Source: Clostridiales bacterium (GTDB lineage Bacteria > Bacillota > Clostridia > Christensenellales > Aristaeellaceae). From it: DNA of 64,000 bases. The position numbers and the translations under genes were made by a program. The stretch's first letter is position 1, and every line of letters starts with the position of its first letter. Under the pieces are notes generated by a model. The model had not been told where the DNA came from. It made no database searches and saw only the letters and a program-made list of their open reading frames with translations. Below, in pieces: positions 34,416 through 43,600 of the stretch. Location: contig SFET01000004.1 of assembly GCA_004557125.1 (NCBI GenBank), positions 1 through 64,000 on the forward strand. The letters are read 5' to 3'.

Positions 34416-34886
34416 ATGGACAAGCAGGAATTTTCCCGCCGGGTGCTGGCGGTGGAGGGACGGCTGTACCGCATCAGCTGCGGCATGCTGCGTGAGCCGC
34501 AGGACCGTTTGGACGCGGTGCAGGAGGCCGTGCTGAAGGCATGGCAGAACCTGGGCCGCCTGCGCCGGGAGGAGTTCTTCGAGACCTGGCTGACGCGGAT
34601 TCTGATCAACGAATGTCACAACATACAGGGCGCGCGGCGGCGAATTGCGCAGGTGGACGAGCTTCCGGAGCACGCCGCACCGCCGGAGGATGGAAACCGA
34701 GCGCTGCGGGATGCGCTGCTGGCGCTGGACGAGGCGTTGCGGCTGCCGCTGCTGCTGTGCTACATGGAGGGCTACCGGGTGCGGGAGATCGCGAAAATCC
34801 TGCGCATCCCCGAGGGCACGGTGAAATCGCGGATCGCGCGCGCAAAGCGGAAACTGAGAGCGCTGCTGGAGGAGAAAGACATATGA
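34416..34886 (+). CDS. ECF-type RNA polymerase sigma factor (cassette 2)
   Basis: 156 residues, with region 2 (LDAVQEAVLKAWQNLGRLRR, FFETWLTRILINECHN) and region 4 (LDEALRLPLLLCYMEGYRVREIAKILRIPEGTVKSR). It is clearly paralogous to the factor at 31144: FETWLTRILINEC and YMEGYR are shared. ATG 34416 is preceded by AAGGAAAGGA at a slightly long distance; an upstream in-frame ATG at 34359 would overlap the promoter-like motif. The stop overlaps the next start (ATGA). Confidence 0.9.
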   Translation: MDKQEFSRRVLAVEGRLYRISCGMLREPQDRLDAVQEAVLKAWQNLGRLRREEFFETWLTRILINECHNIQGARRRIAQVDELPEHAAPPEDGNRALRDALLALDEALRLPLLLCYMEGYRVREIAKILRIPEGTVKSRIARAKRKLRALLEEKDI

Positions 34887-36121
34887 AGCGAACGGATTGG
34901 CAGAACGCCTTTGGCGAGGTTGACGAGGACTTCCATCTCCGACTGCGTTCCACGCTGAACGAACTGGAGGAAACGGATATGAAAAACAGAAAGAATCTGG
35001 CGGTAATCATGCTGGCTGCGGCGCTGATCGTCGCGCTGCTGGCGGGCGCGGGCATTGCAGCGTCCCAGTTGGGCGTGTTCCACATGCTGGACAGCGCCGA
35101 CCCCATCGTGCCCCTGGAGGGCGCGCAGGAGCTGGTGGGCACGAACCTGGGCGCCGTTGAAAATGATTTGGTAAAGCTGACGGTGGAGGAGGCCGTGTTC
35201 GACGGTCAGGGCGCGTTGGTGCAGTGCCGGCTCAGCCCCAGGGATACGGAGAGATATGCGATGTTCAACTCCTTCATGCAGGATGCGCCGGAGGAGGAAT
35301 ACATCACGGAAACCGTGCCTGCGGAGGTGGCTGAGGGCAGTCAGGAAATTGAAACCGACGACGGCGTGTACACCATCATCAATGAAGCTGAACACAGCCT
35401 GCTGTTCAACGGTGTGCCAATCGAATTTCCCGCGAGTTGGGATGCGGCGCAGGCGGCGAACATACCCGTCTATGAGGAAAACGGCGCGATCTACTACGGA
35501 GATTATCGGGAGTACCGCGTTCTGGGACGCAGGGACGGCCGTCAGACTATCGACTATTGGATCAGCGTGTACACCGGCGACGACAGGATCGAGCTGGACG
35601 CCTACGATGCCGAGGGTCAGGCGGATGGAAGCGTGCTCGTCTGGTGCTCCGGCTTTGCTGACGAGAAGCTGGATGCGGAGGAAATCGAGGTGCACGTGAT
35701 CGGAGAGATCAGTGTGGACGGTGTGGACACGATGCTGGATGAAATCGCATTCACCCTGCCCAAGACGGATGCGGAGCGCAGATGTTCCCTTCAACCTGTG
35801 GGCGAAGGGAAGGGGGAGCGCTTTGAGATCCTCTCCGGCAGCATCATTTTTACGAAAGTGCGCGCCTACATGGCTCTGGATTACCGCTATGAACAGGCTG
35901 AAAAGGGCGAAGAGATGGGCATTGACTTCCGGCTGTACGATGGGGATGGAAACCGCATCACAACCGGCGCGGGCAATTGCACCGAGGTGGATGGCATCTG
36001 GCACTGGAACATGGAGATGCAGTCCTTCGCGGAGATCCCGGAAACGATCTGGCTGGAAGCCAAGGTCATCGGCGAGGACAAGACCCTGGGCCGCGTGGAA
36101 TGCAGGCTGATCGAAGAATGA
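34883..36121 (+). CDS. Membrane anti-sigma factor-like protein (DUF4179 type, cassette 2)
   Basis: 412 residues. A cytoplasmic part of about 35 residues (NAFGEVDEDFHLRLRSTLNE), a membrane helix at about 40-60 (NLAVIMLAAALIVALLAGAG), then GVFHMLDSADPIVPLEGAQE, the DUF4179 junction seen also in cassette 1, and a 340-residue extracytoplasmic region with two domains. It is about 80 residues longer than its paralogue, mostly by an insertion between about 130 and 220. It should sequester the sigma factor encoded just before it. Confidence 0.82.
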   Translation: MKRTDWQNAFGEVDEDFHLRLRSTLNELEETDMKNRKNLAVIMLAAALIVALLAGAGIAASQLGVFHMLDSADPIVPLEGAQELVGTNLGAVENDLVKLTVEEAVFDGQGALVQCRLSPRDTERYAMFNSFMQDAPEEEYITETVPAEVAEGSQEIETDDGVYTIINEAEHSLLFNGVPIEFPASWDAAQAANIPVYEENGAIYYGDYREYRVLGRRDGRQTIDYWISVYTGDDRIELDAYDAEGQADGSVLVWCSGFADEKLDAEEIEVHVIGEISVDGVDTMLDEIAFTLPKTDAERRCSLQPVGEGKGERFEILSGSIIFTKVRAYMALDYRYEQAEKGEEMGIDFRLYDGDGNRITTGAGNCTEVDGIWHWNMEMQSFAEIPETIWLEAKVIGEDKTLGRVECRLIEE

Positions 36122-36134
36122 TGTAGAGACAGAG

Positions 36135-36165
36135 CGGCGGCGCTTCCGGGATGGAAGCGCCGCCG
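36135..36165. terminator. Bidirectional terminator between anti-sigma gene 2 and the ABC permease gene
   Basis: CGGCGGCGCTTCC pairs perfectly with GGAAGCGCCGCCG around GGGAT; TAAGTTTATT follows on the plus strand. The flanking genes are convergent. Confidence 0.7.
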
Positions 36166-36170
36166 TAAGT

Positions 36171-39100
36171 TTATTCGATGGTCTTGAGGGATTCGGCCAT
36201 GTTGATGCGGTCGATCTTGCGCAGCATGAACAGGTTTACCAGCCAGGCAAACAGCAGCGTCATCACCACCGAGAGCACGTAGCTCAGCGTGGTCACGCGC
36301 ACGTCGAACACCACCATGTCCACCTTGATCTGGGCCATCACGAAGGCGTGAAGCGCGTGTCCGAGCGGCAGACCCACCAGCGCGCCCATGGCGCTGAGCA
36401 CCAGGTTCTCCGACAGGGCGTAGCTGGCGGTCTCCCGCAGCGTAAAGCCCAGCACCTTCACCGTGGCGATCTCGCGGATGCGCTCGGTGATGTTGATGTT
36501 TGTCAGGTTGTAGAGCACGATGAAGGCCAGCGCCGCCGCGCAGACCACCACCAGAATCACGATGTACTTCAAGCTGTCCATCATGTTGTCGAAGCGGTCG
36601 CGGGTATCCTGGCTCACGGTCACGTTGCTCACGCCGTCCATGGATGCGATGTGCGCGGAGAGACCGTGGGGAACCTCGCCCTCGGCGCAGTTGACCAGGG
36701 CCGCGTTGCAGCCGGGCGCCTCGCCCCACTGGGCGGCCACGCTGTCCGCAGAGGTGATCAGGTAGTAGTAGATGTAGTTGTCAAACACGCCGGAGATGGT
36801 CAGCTCCATGCGGTTCATTTCATCGTCGTACACCGTCACGGTATCGCCCGCATTCAGGCCGCAGCGCTCCGAGAGCCCGCGGCTGATGACGCATGCACCC
36901 GCATCGGGGAAGGGGAGCGCCTCGTCGCCGCTGTGCAGGTCGATGAAGCCGTCCAGCGCGCCGTCGCTGACGATGAGGTTGACCTCCTTGGTCTGATCGC
37001 CGTAGGCCACGTTTGCCGAGCCCTGGTGGATGAAGCGTGCGCCCGCAGCATCGTCGCCCAGCTCCGCGACAAACGCCGCCTGGGATGCTGCATCCTGATT
37101 GTCGGAGAAGCTGACGGACAGATCGTAGAGCATGATGCGGCCGAACTGATCGTTGGCCAGGTTGGCGATGGAATCATTGATGCCGAAGCCCGTGACCAGC
37201 AGCGCCGTGCAGCCGCCGATGCCCACCACCATCATCATCAGACGCTTCTTGTAGCGGAACACGTTGCGCACCGTCACCTTGCGCAGGAAGGACAGCCGCC
37301 GCCAGAGGAAGCCCACGCGCTCCAGCAGCACCCGCTTGCCGGCCTTGGGCGACTTCGGGCGGATCAGCTGGGCGGGCACCTCGCTCAATTCCACGTTGCA
37401 GGAGAGCCAGGTCGCGCCCATGGAGCACATAAGCGCCGCGCCCAGCGACACCGCGCCCATCAGGGGATTGCGCACATAGGGGATGTCGGTGAAGCCGTAC
37501 ATGATGTCATAGGCCGTCCAGATGACCTTGGGGAAGAGGTAGCTTCCGCCAAAGTAGCCGACCAGCGCGCCGATGAAGGCCGCGCTGCCGGAGTAGAACA
37601 GGTACTTCGACATGATCGCGCCCTTGGAGTAGCCCAGGGCCTTGAACGTGCCGATCTCGGTGCGCTGCTCATCCACCATGCGGGTCATGGTGGTGGTGCA
37701 CACCAGCGCCGCCACCAGCAGGAAGAACAGCGGGAACACGGTGGAGATGCCGTGCACAATCTGGGAGTCGCTCTCGAAGCAGGCATAGCCCACATTCGTC
37801 TTGCGGCTCAGGGCGTAGAGGGTCGCCGGCTCGAGGTCGTCCACCTCGGCCTGCGCGTCATCGATCTCCTCCTGCGCGTCCACAAACTCCTGTTCCGCAT
37901 CCAGAAACTGCATTTCGGCGTCCACCAGCGCGGTCTCGTAGTCCGCCAGACCCTGCTGGAGCTCCTCGCGGGCGCTCTGAAGCTCCGCACGGCCGTCCTC
38001 CAGTTGGGTTTTGCCGCTCTCGATCTGGCGCTTGGCGCTGTACAGCTGCGCGCTCGCGTCGTCCAGCTGGGCCTGATAGCCGTCCAGCTCCGCCTGGGCC
38101 GCAGCGGATTGGGCATCCAGCTCCGCCTGCGCCGCGTCCAGCTGGGCAAGCGCTGCCTGGGCCTGCTGGTACTGATCGAGCACGCCGCTCTCCTCGATCT
38201 GCTGCATGCCCGCCTGCACCTGGGCGAGCTGACCGTCAAGATCTGCACGCTGGGCGTCGAAGGCAGCGTTGGCGGCGTCGATCTGACCGGCAACGGCATC
38301 GATGGCCGATTGCAGCTCCGCCTTCTGCGCGTTCAGTGTGGCGACCTGCGCGTCGCAGGCACTCTGTGCGGCGGAGATTTCGCCCTCCAGCGCGGTGATC
38401 TGTCCCTGTGCGGCAGAGATCTGTCCCCGCAATTCTGCGGCGCGCGCGGCCTGATCGGGATCGCTCTCGTCCAGACCTGAAAGCTCGCCGTTCCAGCCGG
38501 AAATCTGGCCGTTGAGCGCAGAAATCTGACCGCTCAGCCCGGAGATGGCCGCGTCGCGCTCGGTTTCCGCGGCAGAAATGCCCGCTTCCAGCGCGGCAAG
38601 CTGTTCCTTCAGACCATCCAGCTGGGCCTGCGGCTCGCTCAGCTGTGCGCTGCGCTCAGCCTCCAGGGAGTCGATGCCCGCCTGAAGCTGGCCGGCACTG
38701 TCCTGCAGCTGCCGGTAGCTCTCCAGCACGCCGCTTGCCTCGATCTGCGCGATACCGGCCTCGGCTTCCGCACGGCTTGCATCGATCTGCGCCTGCGCGT
38801 CGGCGATCTGCTGCAGGGCCGCGCTCTTTTTCTCCTCGAATTCGGAAACGGAGCTCTGGTACGCCTGCATGCCCGTACGGTACTGGGACTGTGCGCTGCT
38901 GAGCTTCTTTTCGTTCGCACGCAGCTCCGCCTCGCCGTCGGCGATCTGCTGCTTTGCATCCTCCAGCTCGTCGTGGGCGTCGTTGAGCTCGGCGTTGGCG
39001 TCGCGCTTCTCCTGCTGATAGTCGGCGTACTTTTCGTCCAGCTCCGCCTGGGCGTCGTCGATCTCGGCCTGGGCGTCGTCCACCAGGCTGCGGTAGCGCA

Positions 39101-39833
39101 GGTCGGCCCGCTTCTCGGTCTCCGCCTCCAGCAGATCCTCGAAGCTGGCGAGGGAAGCGTTGTATTCCTCGGAATAGATCTCGCCCGGCGCGTCGATGTC
39201 CACGAAGATCTCGCTGAAGTAGTCCAGATCGAAGCCCTCGTAGGGCAGATAGACGAAAGCCGCGAGGCTGCCGGAGCCGATGCTGGTGGTGCCGCGCTCG
39301 TAGTTCATGTAGTAGACGGAGTTTACAAGGCCCACGATGGTGTAGCTGCGGTAGCGGAACTTCTCCAGCGTATCTTCATCGTTCTGATCGGAGAGCGCGA
39401 TCTCTGTGCCGATGTCCGCCTCGGAGAAGTAGCGTGCGTCGGCCACCAGCTCGTCGCCGGCCTCGGGCATGCGCCCGGCGGTCAGCTCCAGATGGTTGAC
39501 CTTCTCCGTGATGGAGTGTGCGCGCAGGGCGCGGCCGTCGCTTTCAGAGATGAAATCGACCCACACCGCACCCTCGGCGGCGTTTACACCGTCCAGGGCA
39601 GCAAAATACTCCTGATCCTCCTGGGTGAAGCCCAGTGTGGAGATCAGGCGGTAATCAAAGAGATTGTTTTGGGAGACGTATTGATCGCCGGCCTTGACCA
39701 TGGCCGTTTTGCAGATGCGCAGGCCGCAAAAGAAGCCCACGCCCAGCGCGATGATCGCCAGTATGGCGAAATAGCGGCCCCGGTTCTTTTTGATCTCCCG
39801 GAGCGCAGTTTTCTTCAGCGGCTTCATTACCAT
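36171..39833 (-). CDS. FtsX-type ABC transporter permease with a long extracytoplasmic coiled coil
   Basis: 1220 residues. TM1 is at about 18-38, followed by a MacB-like periplasmic domain to about 240. Residues about 245-690 are a Gln/Ala/Asp-rich coiled coil (repeats of QAELDAQ and AQAQIDASR type) that inserts into the outer domain. An FtsX permease unit follows (about 700-830, TVFPLFFLLVAALVCTTTMTRMVDEQRTEIGTFKALGYS), then a second outer domain and a last permease unit (about 1090-1210). Such proteins form type VII ABC systems that move lipids or peptides or transmit force rather than transport. The ATPase is encoded just upstream, with seven overlapping bases. The coiled coil is long enough to reach far into the wall. 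Confidence 0.85.
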   Translation of the reverse strand: MVMKPLKKTALREIKKNRGRYFAILAIIALGVGFFCGLRICKTAMVKAGDQYVSQNNLFDYRLISTLGFTQEDQEYFAALDGVNAAEGAVWVDFISESDGRALRAHSITEKVNHLELTAGRMPEAGDELVADARYFSEADIGTEIALSDQNDEDTLEKFRYRSYTIVGLVNSVYYMNYERGTTSIGSGSLAAFVYLPYEGFDLDYFSEIFVDIDAPGEIYSEEYNASLASFEDLLEAETEKRADLRYRSLVDDAQAEIDDAQAELDEKYADYQQEKRDANAELNDAHDELEDAKQQIADGEAELRANEKKLSSAQSQYRTGMQAYQSSVSEFEEKKSAALQQIADAQAQIDASRAEAEAGIAQIEASGVLESYRQLQDSAGQLQAGIDSLEAERSAQLSEPQAQLDGLKEQLAALEAGISAAETERDAAISGLSGQISALNGQISGWNGELSGLDESDPDQAARAAELRGQISAAQGQITALEGEISAAQSACDAQVATLNAQKAELQSAIDAVAGQIDAANAAFDAQRADLDGQLAQVQAGMQQIEESGVLDQYQQAQAALAQLDAAQAELDAQSAAAQAELDGYQAQLDDASAQLYSAKRQIESGKTQLEDGRAELQSAREELQQGLADYETALVDAEMQFLDAEQEFVDAQEEIDDAQAEVDDLEPATLYALSRKTNVGYACFESDSQIVHGISTVFPLFFLLVAALVCTTTMTRMVDEQRTEIGTFKALGYSKGAIMSKYLFYSGSAAFIGALVGYFGGSYLFPKVIWTAYDIMYGFTDIPYVRNPLMGAVSLGAALMCSMGATWLSCNVELSEVPAQLIRPKSPKAGKRVLLERVGFLWRRLSFLRKVTVRNVFRYKKRLMMMVVGIGGCTALLVTGFGINDSIANLANDQFGRIMLYDLSVSFSDNQDAASQAAFVAELGDDAAGARFIHQGSANVAYGDQTKEVNLIVSDGALDGFIDLHSGDEALPFPDAGACVISRGLSERCGLNAGDTVTVYDDEMNRMELTISGVFDNYIYYYLITSADSVAAQWGEAPGCNAALVNCAEGEVPHGLSAHIASMDGVSNVTVSQDTRDRFDNMMDSLKYIVILVVVCAAALAFIVLYNLTNINITERIREIATVKVLGFTLRETASYALSENLVLSAMGALVGLPLGHALHAFVMAQIKVDMVVFDVRVTTLSYVLSVVMTLLFAWLVNLFMLRKIDRINMAESLKTIE

Positions 39834-40528
39834 TCAATCTCCTCGACGGGTGTGGCATGTTCATTCACGCGCTCGGAGAGCACGGTGCCGCTCTTGAGTT
39901 CGATCACGCGGTCCGCCATGGCGGTCAGAGCCGAGTTGTGGGTGATGATGATGACGGTCATGCCGCTGTTGCGGGCGGTGTCCTGCAAGAGCTTCAGAAT
40001 GGCCTTGCCGGTCTTGTAGTCCAGCGCGCCGGTGGGCTCGTCGCAGAGCAGCAGCTTGGGATTCTTGGCAAGCGCACGGGCGATGGCCACGCGCTGCTGT
40101 TCGCCGCCGGAGAGCTGGGCAGGGAAGTTGTCCATGCGCTTCTCCAGCCCCACGTCCCGCAGCGTCTGGGCCGCATCGCGGGGATGATCGCAGATCTGTG
40201 CAGCCAGCTCCACGTTCTCCAGCGCGGTCAGGCTGGGCACCAGGTTGTAGAACTGAAACACGAAGCCGATGTCGCGCCGGCGGTACAGGGTCAGCTTCTT
40301 CGGCGAATAGCTGGAAATCTTCTTGCCGTTCAGCCGCACGCTGCCGCTGGTGAGACAGTCCATGCCGCCCAGAATGTTCAAAAGGGTGGTCTTGCCCGCA
40401 CCGGAGGCGCCCACGATCACGCAGATCTCGCCCTTCTCCACCGAAAAGCTCACGTCGTGCAGCGCTTCGATGGTTACCTCACCCATCTGATAGCGCTTGC
40501 CCACATTTTCGAATTCCACAAATGCCAT
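39827..40528 (-). CDS. ABC transporter ATP-binding protein (MacB/LolD type)
   Basis: 233 residues with Walker A GASGAGKTT (about 41-49), Q-loop FQFYNLVPSLTALENVELA, signature LSGGEQQR, Walker B LLLCDEPTGALD and the H-loop THNSA. It is the MacB/LolD/FtsE subtype, which pairs with FtsX-like permeases, and the next gene encodes one (its ATG lies inside the end of this gene). Start ATG 40528 (MAFVEFENVGKRY) matches family starts; an ATG six codons upstream has no better ribosome site. Confidence 0.92.
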   Translation of the reverse strand: MAFVEFENVGKRYQMGEVTIEALHDVSFSVEKGEICVIVGASGAGKTTLLNILGGMDCLTSGSVRLNGKKISSYSPKKLTLYRRRDIGFVFQFYNLVPSLTALENVELAAQICDHPRDAAQTLRDVGLEKRMDNFPAQLSGGEQQRVAIARALAKNPKLLLCDEPTGALDYKTGKAILKLLQDTARNSGMTVIIITHNSALTAMADRVIELKSGTVLSERVNEHATPVEEIEW

Positions 40529-40597
40529 GCAATCACCCGGTTCCATATTCTTACAGTATATCCTAGCACACGAAAATCAACTGGAGTTAAAGAAGCA

Positions 40598-40621
40598 CCG
40601 CCCTTTGAGAAAAAAGGGCGG
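40598..40621 (-). terminator. Terminator of the MalQ-GlgP gene
   Basis: Minus strand: CCGCCCTTT pairs with AAAGGGCGG, followed by TGCTTCTTTAA. Confidence 0.6.
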
Positions 40622-40650
40622 CACAGATGTGAATTTAATTTTACGGTCCA

Positions 40651-43600
40651 TCAGATGAACCAGATCTCGTCGGCGTACTCGCGGATGGTGCGGTCGGAGG
40701 AGAACTTGCCCGCGCCTGCGATGTTGTGCAGGCACTTCTTGGCGAAGGCGAGCTCGTCCTCCGTGGCGCGGATGGCCTCCAGGCGTGCGCGCTGGTAGTC
40801 GGCGAAGTCGTGCAGCAGGTAGTAGTGATCCGGCTTGTGCCAGCTCTTGCCCTTCAGCAGCGCGATCTTCAGTTCGGCAACTGCGCCCTCCCAGTCGGCC
40901 TCGGGATCCTCGCCGGTGATCTCGGGATCAGAAAGCGCGTCCACGGCGCGCTTGATGCGCGGGTCGGCCTCGTAGAGCTTCATGGGATCGTAGCTGTCCT
41001 TGATGGCATTGATCTCCTCGACGGTCGCGCCGAAGGGGAAGTTGTTCTCCTCGCCGGCCTGCTCGAAGATTTCGATGTTCGCGCCGTCGCGGGTGCCCAG
41101 CGTGACCGCGCCGTTGAGCATCAGCTTCATGTTGCCGGTGCCGCTGGCCTCGGTGCCCGCGGGGGAGATCTGCTCGGAGATGTCCGCCGCCGGGATGATG
41201 TGCTCGGCGTAGGAGCAGTTGTAGTTGTGCACAAACACCACGCGCAGCTTGTCGTTCACAGCCGGATCGGCGTTGATGATGGCGGCGATGCGGTTGATGA
41301 AGTAGATCACGGCCTTGGCACGGGCATAGCCGGGCGCGCTCTTTGCGCCGAAGATGAAGGCGGTGGCCGGGAAGTCGGTCAGCGTGCCGTCCTTCAGGGA
41401 CTGATAGATGTCCCAAATGGACAGGGCGTTGAGCAGCTGGCGCTTGTACTCGTGCAGGCGCTTGACCTGAACGGTAAAGACGAAGTTCTCCGGAATCTCC
41501 ACGCCCTCGCGCTCCTTGATGATGGCGACGAGCTGGCGCTTCTTCTCCCGCTTGACCTCGACGAAGCGCGCGGCGAGATCGTCATCGATCTTGTCCTTCA
41601 GCTTGTCCAGCACGAACAGGTCGGTCAGATACCCTTCGCCTACGGTCTCGTCCAGCAGCGCACACAGCTCGGGGTTGCACAGGCCCAGCCAGCGGCGCTG
41701 GGTGATGCCGTTGGTCTTGTTCTGGAAGCGCTCCGGATAGAGGGCGTACCACTCCTTGAACACGTCGTCCTTCAGGATCTGGCTGTGGATGGCGGCCACG
41801 CCGTTGACGTAGCTGCAGGCGTACACATCCAGCAGCGCCATGTGCACCCGCTTGTCCTGAATGATGCGCATGGAGGCGGCGTTCTCCACCTTGCGGCGGC
41901 GCAGCTCCCGGGCCAGGCGCTGGTCGATCATGCGGATGACCTTGACCATCTCCGGCGCGACCTCGTTGAGCAGGGAGATGTCCCAGCACTCCAGCGCCTC
42001 GCGCATGACGGTGTGGTTGGTGTAGCGGAAGGTCTTCTGCGCGATGGCGAAGGCGGCGGGGAAGTCCAGGCCGTCCTCCATCAGAATGCGGATCAGCTCG
42101 GGGATGGCCATCGTGGGATGGGTGTCGTTGAGCTGGATGGCGTGCAGGTCGGCAAACTTCGAATAGTCGCTGCCGTACTTTTCGCGGTAGGAGCGCAGCA
42201 TGTCCTGAAGCGACGCGTTGCACAGCACGTACTGCTGGCGCACGCGCATCAGCTTGCCGGCGCGCAGCGTGTCGTTGGGATAGAGCAGCTTGGTGATGTC
42301 CTCGGCGGTGTTCTTGTCCTTCGCGGCGGCGGCGTAGTCCTGGGCGTTGAAGAGGTCGAAGTCGAACTCGTGGGTGCTCTCGCACTGCCACAGGCGCAGG
42401 GTGCCGATGTTCTTTCCGCCGTAGCCGATCACGGGCATGTCGTAGGGAACGGCGCGCACGGTGAGGCCTTTCATGGGAACCTCGACACTCAGCTCGTCGC
42501 GGCGGATGCTCCAGGGATCGCCGTAGGCCGTCCAGTCGTCGGGCAGTTCGGTCTGACGGCCGTCCACGAAGGTCTGCTTGAACAGGCCGTATTTGTAGCG
42601 CAGGCCGTAGCCGTCCAGCGGAATGTTGTGGGTGGCGGCGCTGTCCAGGAAGCACGCGGCCAGGCGGCCCAGACCGCCGTTGCCCAGCGCTGCGTCCTCT
42701 ACATCCTCCAGATCGGCCAGATCCACGCCGCGTTCGGCGAGGCGGGACTTCACGTCCTCCAGGATGCCCAGGGAGAACAGGTTGTTGTAGACCAGTCGGC
42801 CCACCAGATACTCGGCGGAGAGGTACAGCGCACGGCGCTTCTCCAGGCGCACGGCGTGGTCATCGGCCCACTGGGGCGCGATGGCCTCCATCACCGCGTC
42901 GGAGACGCCCTCGTGGAGCTGCACGGCGCTGGCCTTGTTGAGGTCAACATGATACTTGCACTTGACGATGGTCTCGGCAGTCTCGATGATCTTCTCCGCG
43001 TCCAGCTGCGGCACGTTGCCGCGATCGTAGCGGCGGTTCAGCACCCGCAGCTCGCTCTCGATCAGGGAGAGGTCGGTGGGCTGCATGCGCCACAGCCAGT
43101 TGCCGCCTACGGTGCCGGGGAAGTTCATGCGGGCCTCGCCGCCCAGGCGCAGCAGATCCTGCATGGGGATGATGGCGGTGTCGGCGCAGCTTCCCCAGGC
43201 GGCGCGCAGCAGCGCGGGGATGATGTCGTCATCGTCCTTGGCCATGCCCAGCTTCTTGCGGGCGAAGGCCTTCACGGAGGGCTTCGCGTCCGCCCACCAG
43301 CCCAGCGTGGTGTTGTTGTCGTGGGTGCCGGTGTAGACGATGCAGTTTTCCTCGTAGTTCTCCGGCAGGTCCTGACTGCTGTCGTCGCCGTCGAAGGCGA
43401 ACTGGAGAATCTTCATGCCCGGATAGCCGCAGGAGGCCTTCAGCTTCAGCACGCGCTTGCTCAGCACGCCCAGATCCTCAGCCACGATCTTCAGCTCCGG
43501 CAGCTCCTTCTTGACCCTGCGGAACAGCTTGCTGCCGGGGGCCAGCTCGTACTTGCCGTTGCGGGCGGTAGCTTCCTCGGCGGGGATGGCGTAGTAGTTG

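Noticed and set aside
36348..38480. A 700-codon plus-strand frame opposite the coiled-coil permease
   Set aside because: Antisense shadow of a GC-rich repetitive coiled coil; no start signal or recognisable domain.
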